DNA from: an uncultured Bacilli bacterium
GTDB taxonomy: Bacteria > Bacillota_I > Bacilli_A > RF39 > UBA660
Reading direction: 5' to 3'
NCBI GenBank assembly: GCA_944363755.1
Contig: CALVVC010000014.1
Location: 1 to 15,921, forward strand
Length of the DNA stretch: 15,921 nt
Positions 13,872 through 15,921 of this stretch are shown one piece after another. Both the position numbers and the translations under genes were made by a program. Every line of letters begins with the position of its first letter. Within the stretch, counting starts at the first letter, position 1. The notes beneath the pieces were generated by a model. That model made no database searches and had not been told where the DNA came from. It saw nothing but the letters and a program-made list of their open reading frames with translations.

Positions 13872-15773
13872 ATGAAAGAATATGGATTTGTTAGAGTTGG
13901 AGCGATTGTTAATAAGTTAGTACTTGCTAGTCCAATTGATAATGCTAAAGAGATAGTAAAAATGCTTAAAAAAGCAGACAAAGAAAGTGTTTCTATTGTT
14001 ACTACCCCTGAACTTGCTCTTACAGGTTATACTTGTTCTGATTTATTTTTACAAGATGAATTACTTGAAAGTTCAGTAAAGGCTTTAAGTATTATTTTAG
14101 AAGAAACTAAAAATCTAGATATTATTTCAATTATTGGTATGCCTTTAAGATGTAATAATCAGTTGTTAAACTGTGCTGTTGTAATATCTAAAGGTAATAT
14201 TCTTGGAATTGTACCTAAAACTTATATACCAAATTATAGTGAGTTTTATGAGAAAAGATGGTTTGTATCTAGTTTTGATTTAAAAGTTAAGGAAGTTAAA
14301 CTATTAGATCAAATTGTCCCTATTTCTACTAAATTATTATTTAGAGATAAAGATGATAAGGAAATTACTTTTGCTATTGAAATATGTGAAGATTTGTGGA
14401 GTGTTTTTCCTCCTAGTAATAATCATGCTTTAAATGGAGCTTCTATTATCTTTAATTTATCTAGTAGTAATGAGATAGTAGGTAAAGATAGTTATAGAAG
14501 AAATTTAGTTTCTATGCAATCTAGTAAAACATTATCAGCTTATATTTATGCAAATAGTGGAATTATGGAATCAACTTCTGATTTAGTATTTGGTGGTAGT
14601 GCTTTTATTTATGAAAATGGTAAGTTATTAAAAGAAAATAAAAGATTTGAGATAGAGAGTAATTTAATATATACAGATATTGATGTAAAACGTTTAATTA
14701 ATGAAAGATGTCGTAATAGTAGTTTTGCTAGTAGTCTATACGATGGTGATTATAAAATAGTAGAAGTTAATGTTAGTGATAAAGTAAAGAGTCTTGATAG
14801 AACTTATAAAATGTATCCTTTTATACCAGTTAGTGATAAAGATAAAAGATTTGAAGAAATATTAGAAATACAAAGTAGTGCTCTTGCAAGACGTATAATG
14901 TACTTAAATAATACTAAATGTGTTATAGGTATGTCAGGTGGACTTGATTCTACTCTTGCATTCCTTGTTATAGTTAGAGCTTTTCGTAAACTTAATCTTG
15001 ATACTAAAAATATTATTGGAGTTACAATGCCTGGTTTTGGTACTACGGATAGGACTTATAATAATGCAATTAATTTAGTTAAAGAATATAGGGCAACTTT
15101 AAAAGAAGTTAGTATAAAGGAAGCCTCTTTATTACATATGAAAGATATTGGAATAGATGAAAATGATAGAAGTGTTACTTATGAAAATATTCAGGCAAGG
15201 GAGAGGACACAAATACTTATGGATATTGCTAATATGGTAGGAGGTATTGTTATTGGAACAGGGGACTTATCAGAACTTGCCTTAGGATGGTGTACTTATA
15301 ATGGAGATCATATGAGTATGTATTCAGTTAATTCATCTATTCCTAAAACTTTAGTAAGACACTTAGTTAGTTATGTTAAAGATAATAGTACAGATAAAAG
15401 AAAAAAGATTTTAACAGATATTTTAGATACTCCTATATCACCTGAGTTGTTACCTCCTGATGAAGTAGGTAATATTTTACAAAAGACAGAATCTAGTATA
15501 GGGCCATATGTTTTACATGATTTCTTTTTATATCATTTATTAAGATATGGAGCCTCTTTTAAAAAAATATATTTTCTTGCTAAATTAACATTTAAAGATA
15601 GTTTTACTGACGATGAGATTAAGAAGTGGTTAAAAGTATTTATTAAACGTTTTTATACACAACAATTTAAAAGAAATGCTATGCCTGATGGAGTTAAAGT
15701 TGGAACTATTAGTTTATCACCTAGAGGTGATTTAAGAATGCCAAGTGAGGCTAGTTATAATAAAGTTTTATAA
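13872..15773 (+). CDS. nadE: Glutamine-dependent NAD+ synthetase
   Basis: The 633-residue, two-domain enzyme makes NAD from nicotinate adenine dinucleotide, ATP and glutamine. The N-terminal nitrilase-type glutaminase domain (about 1-290) has its triad E47 (TPELALTGY), K116 (VPKTYIPNY) and C172 (EICEDLW). The C-terminal synthetase domain has the ATP-pyrophosphatase loop SGGLDS (355-360), TTDRTYNNA (391-399), GTGDLSELALGW (462-473) and YNGDH (476-480). The length fits the glutaminase-fused class and not the short ammonia-dependent class. AAAAGGAGGA (about 13857-13865) gives a strong start at ATG 13872. Nicotinate mononucleotide made by PncB must first be adenylylated by NadD, which is not in the window. 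A terminator follows. Confidence 0.95.
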   Translation: MKEYGFVRVGAIVNKLVLASPIDNAKEIVKMLKKADKESVSIVTTPELALTGYTCSDLFLQDELLESSVKALSIILEETKNLDIISIIGMPLRCNNQLLNCAVVISKGNILGIVPKTYIPNYSEFYEKRWFVSSFDLKVKEVKLLDQIVPISTKLLFRDKDDKEITFAIEICEDLWSVFPPSNNHALNGASIIFNLSSSNEIVGKDSYRRNLVSMQSSKTLSAYIYANSGIMESTSDLVFGGSAFIYENGKLLKENKRFEIESNLIYTDIDVKRLINERCRNSSFASSLYDGDYKIVEVNVSDKVKSLDRTYKMYPFIPVSDKDKRFEEILEIQSSALARRIMYLNNTKCVIGMSGGLDSTLAFLVIVRAFRKLNLDTKNIIGVTMPGFGTTDRTYNNAINLVKEYRATLKEVSIKEASLLHMKDIGIDENDRSVTYENIQARERTQILMDIANMVGGIVIGTGDLSELALGWCTYNGDHMSMYSVNSSIPKTLVRHLVSYVKDNSTDKRKKILTDILDTPISPELLPPDEVGNILQKTESSIGPYVLHDFFLYHLLRYGASFKKIYFLAKLTFKDSFTDDEIKKWLKVFIKRFYTQQFKRNAMPDGVKVGTISLSPRGDLRMPSEASYNKVL

Positions 15774-15799
15774 AATTTCTTAAATTTGTTGTAATTTTG

Positions 15800-15836
15800 A
15801 AAATTGACTTAAAAATAGGGGTCAATTTTTTATTTT
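15800..15836 (+). terminator. Rho-independent terminator after nadE
   Basis: AAAATTGAC (15800-15808) pairs with GTCAATTTT (15821-15829) over 9 bp, with two possible further G-U pairs. The loop is about 12 nt, and a T-rich tail (TTTTTTATTTT) starts within the right arm and runs to about 15836. It begins 26 nt after the nadE stop and ends the NAD transcript. The long loop makes it somewhat weaker than the 11596 terminator. Confidence 0.75.
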
Positions 15837-15921
15837 CTCTAGAAGAATTTATAAAATTAGAGAGTGTTTATACCTCCAAATACTATTTTTCGTAAATTGT
15901 AATATATTTTAACTTATGTTA
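15837..15921 (+). other. Unassigned 3' end of the window
   Basis: These 85 AT-rich bases contain no recognisable gene. TCTCTA (15836-15841) and TAGAGA (15859-15864) could form a 6-bp stem. On the minus strand a GGAGGT occurs within GTTTATACCTCC (15868-15879 region), but no ATG, GTG or TTG follows it at a usable distance, so I do not call a start. Confidence 0.4.

Noticed and set aside
15866..15885. Minus-strand GGAGGT as the start of a convergent gene
   Set aside because: No usable start codon follows at the right distance on the minus strand, and no frame is visible before the nadE terminator.
1..15921. Mycoplasma-type genetic code (TGA as tryptophan), suggested by AT richness and Mbov-like conjugation proteins
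   Set aside because: Tryptophan is coded by TGG throughout, TGA ends the VirB4 N-terminal gene, and no long gene is interrupted by in-frame TGA.

Overview
The window is AT-rich DNA (roughly 30% G+C by eye, not computed) with every gene on the + strand, short gaps and overlapping genes. It suggests a low-GC member of the Bacillota, such as one of the uncultured gut Bacilli or Clostridia with small genomes. Tryptophan is encoded by TGG and long frames contain no internal TGA, so the standard bacterial code applies and Mycoplasma/Spiroplasma are excluded. Lipoboxes, two peptidoglycan hydrolases and Gram-positive-type conjugation proteins all fit a single-membrane (monoderm) cell.

Region 1 (1-11585) is a type IV secretion / conjugation module. 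In order it holds a VirB2-like two-helix pilin-like protein (5' end cut by the window), a VirB6/TrbL-like channel protein, a PrgI/VirB3-like protein, a VirB4 ATPase split over two overlapping genes, a membrane-anchored glucosaminidase-CHAP muralytic enzyme, a lipoprotein, a membrane-anchored NlpC/P60-like enzyme, a paralogous lipoprotein, and a VirD4/TraG coupling ATPase. A strong promoter lies before the VirB6-like gene and another before the coupling-protein gene. A strong intrinsic terminator closes the block. No relaxase, VirB8-like protein, integrase or attachment site is visible, so whether this is an integrative conjugative element or a resident secretion system cannot be settled here.

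Region 2 (11640-15773) is an NAD salvage operon: pncA (nicotinamidase), pncB (nicotinate phosphoribosyltransferase) and nadE (glutamine-dependent NAD synthetase). It is driven by a consensus sigma-A promoter (TTGACA-N17-TATAAT) followed by a palindrome at the likely transcription start. The middle enzyme of the route, NadD, is not in the window. A terminator follows nadE, and the last 85 bases hold no recognisable gene.

The most unusual points are the VirB4 ATPase split into two genes, each with its own start signal; a run of T4SS genes whose ribosome-binding sites use the GTGAT half of the extended Shine-Dalgarno sequence; a 16-bp terminator-like hairpin inside the start of the muralytic gene; two duplicated lipoproteins anchored at both ends and alternating with two wall hydrolases; and a shared 13-nt motif at matching distances upstream of pncA and pncB.
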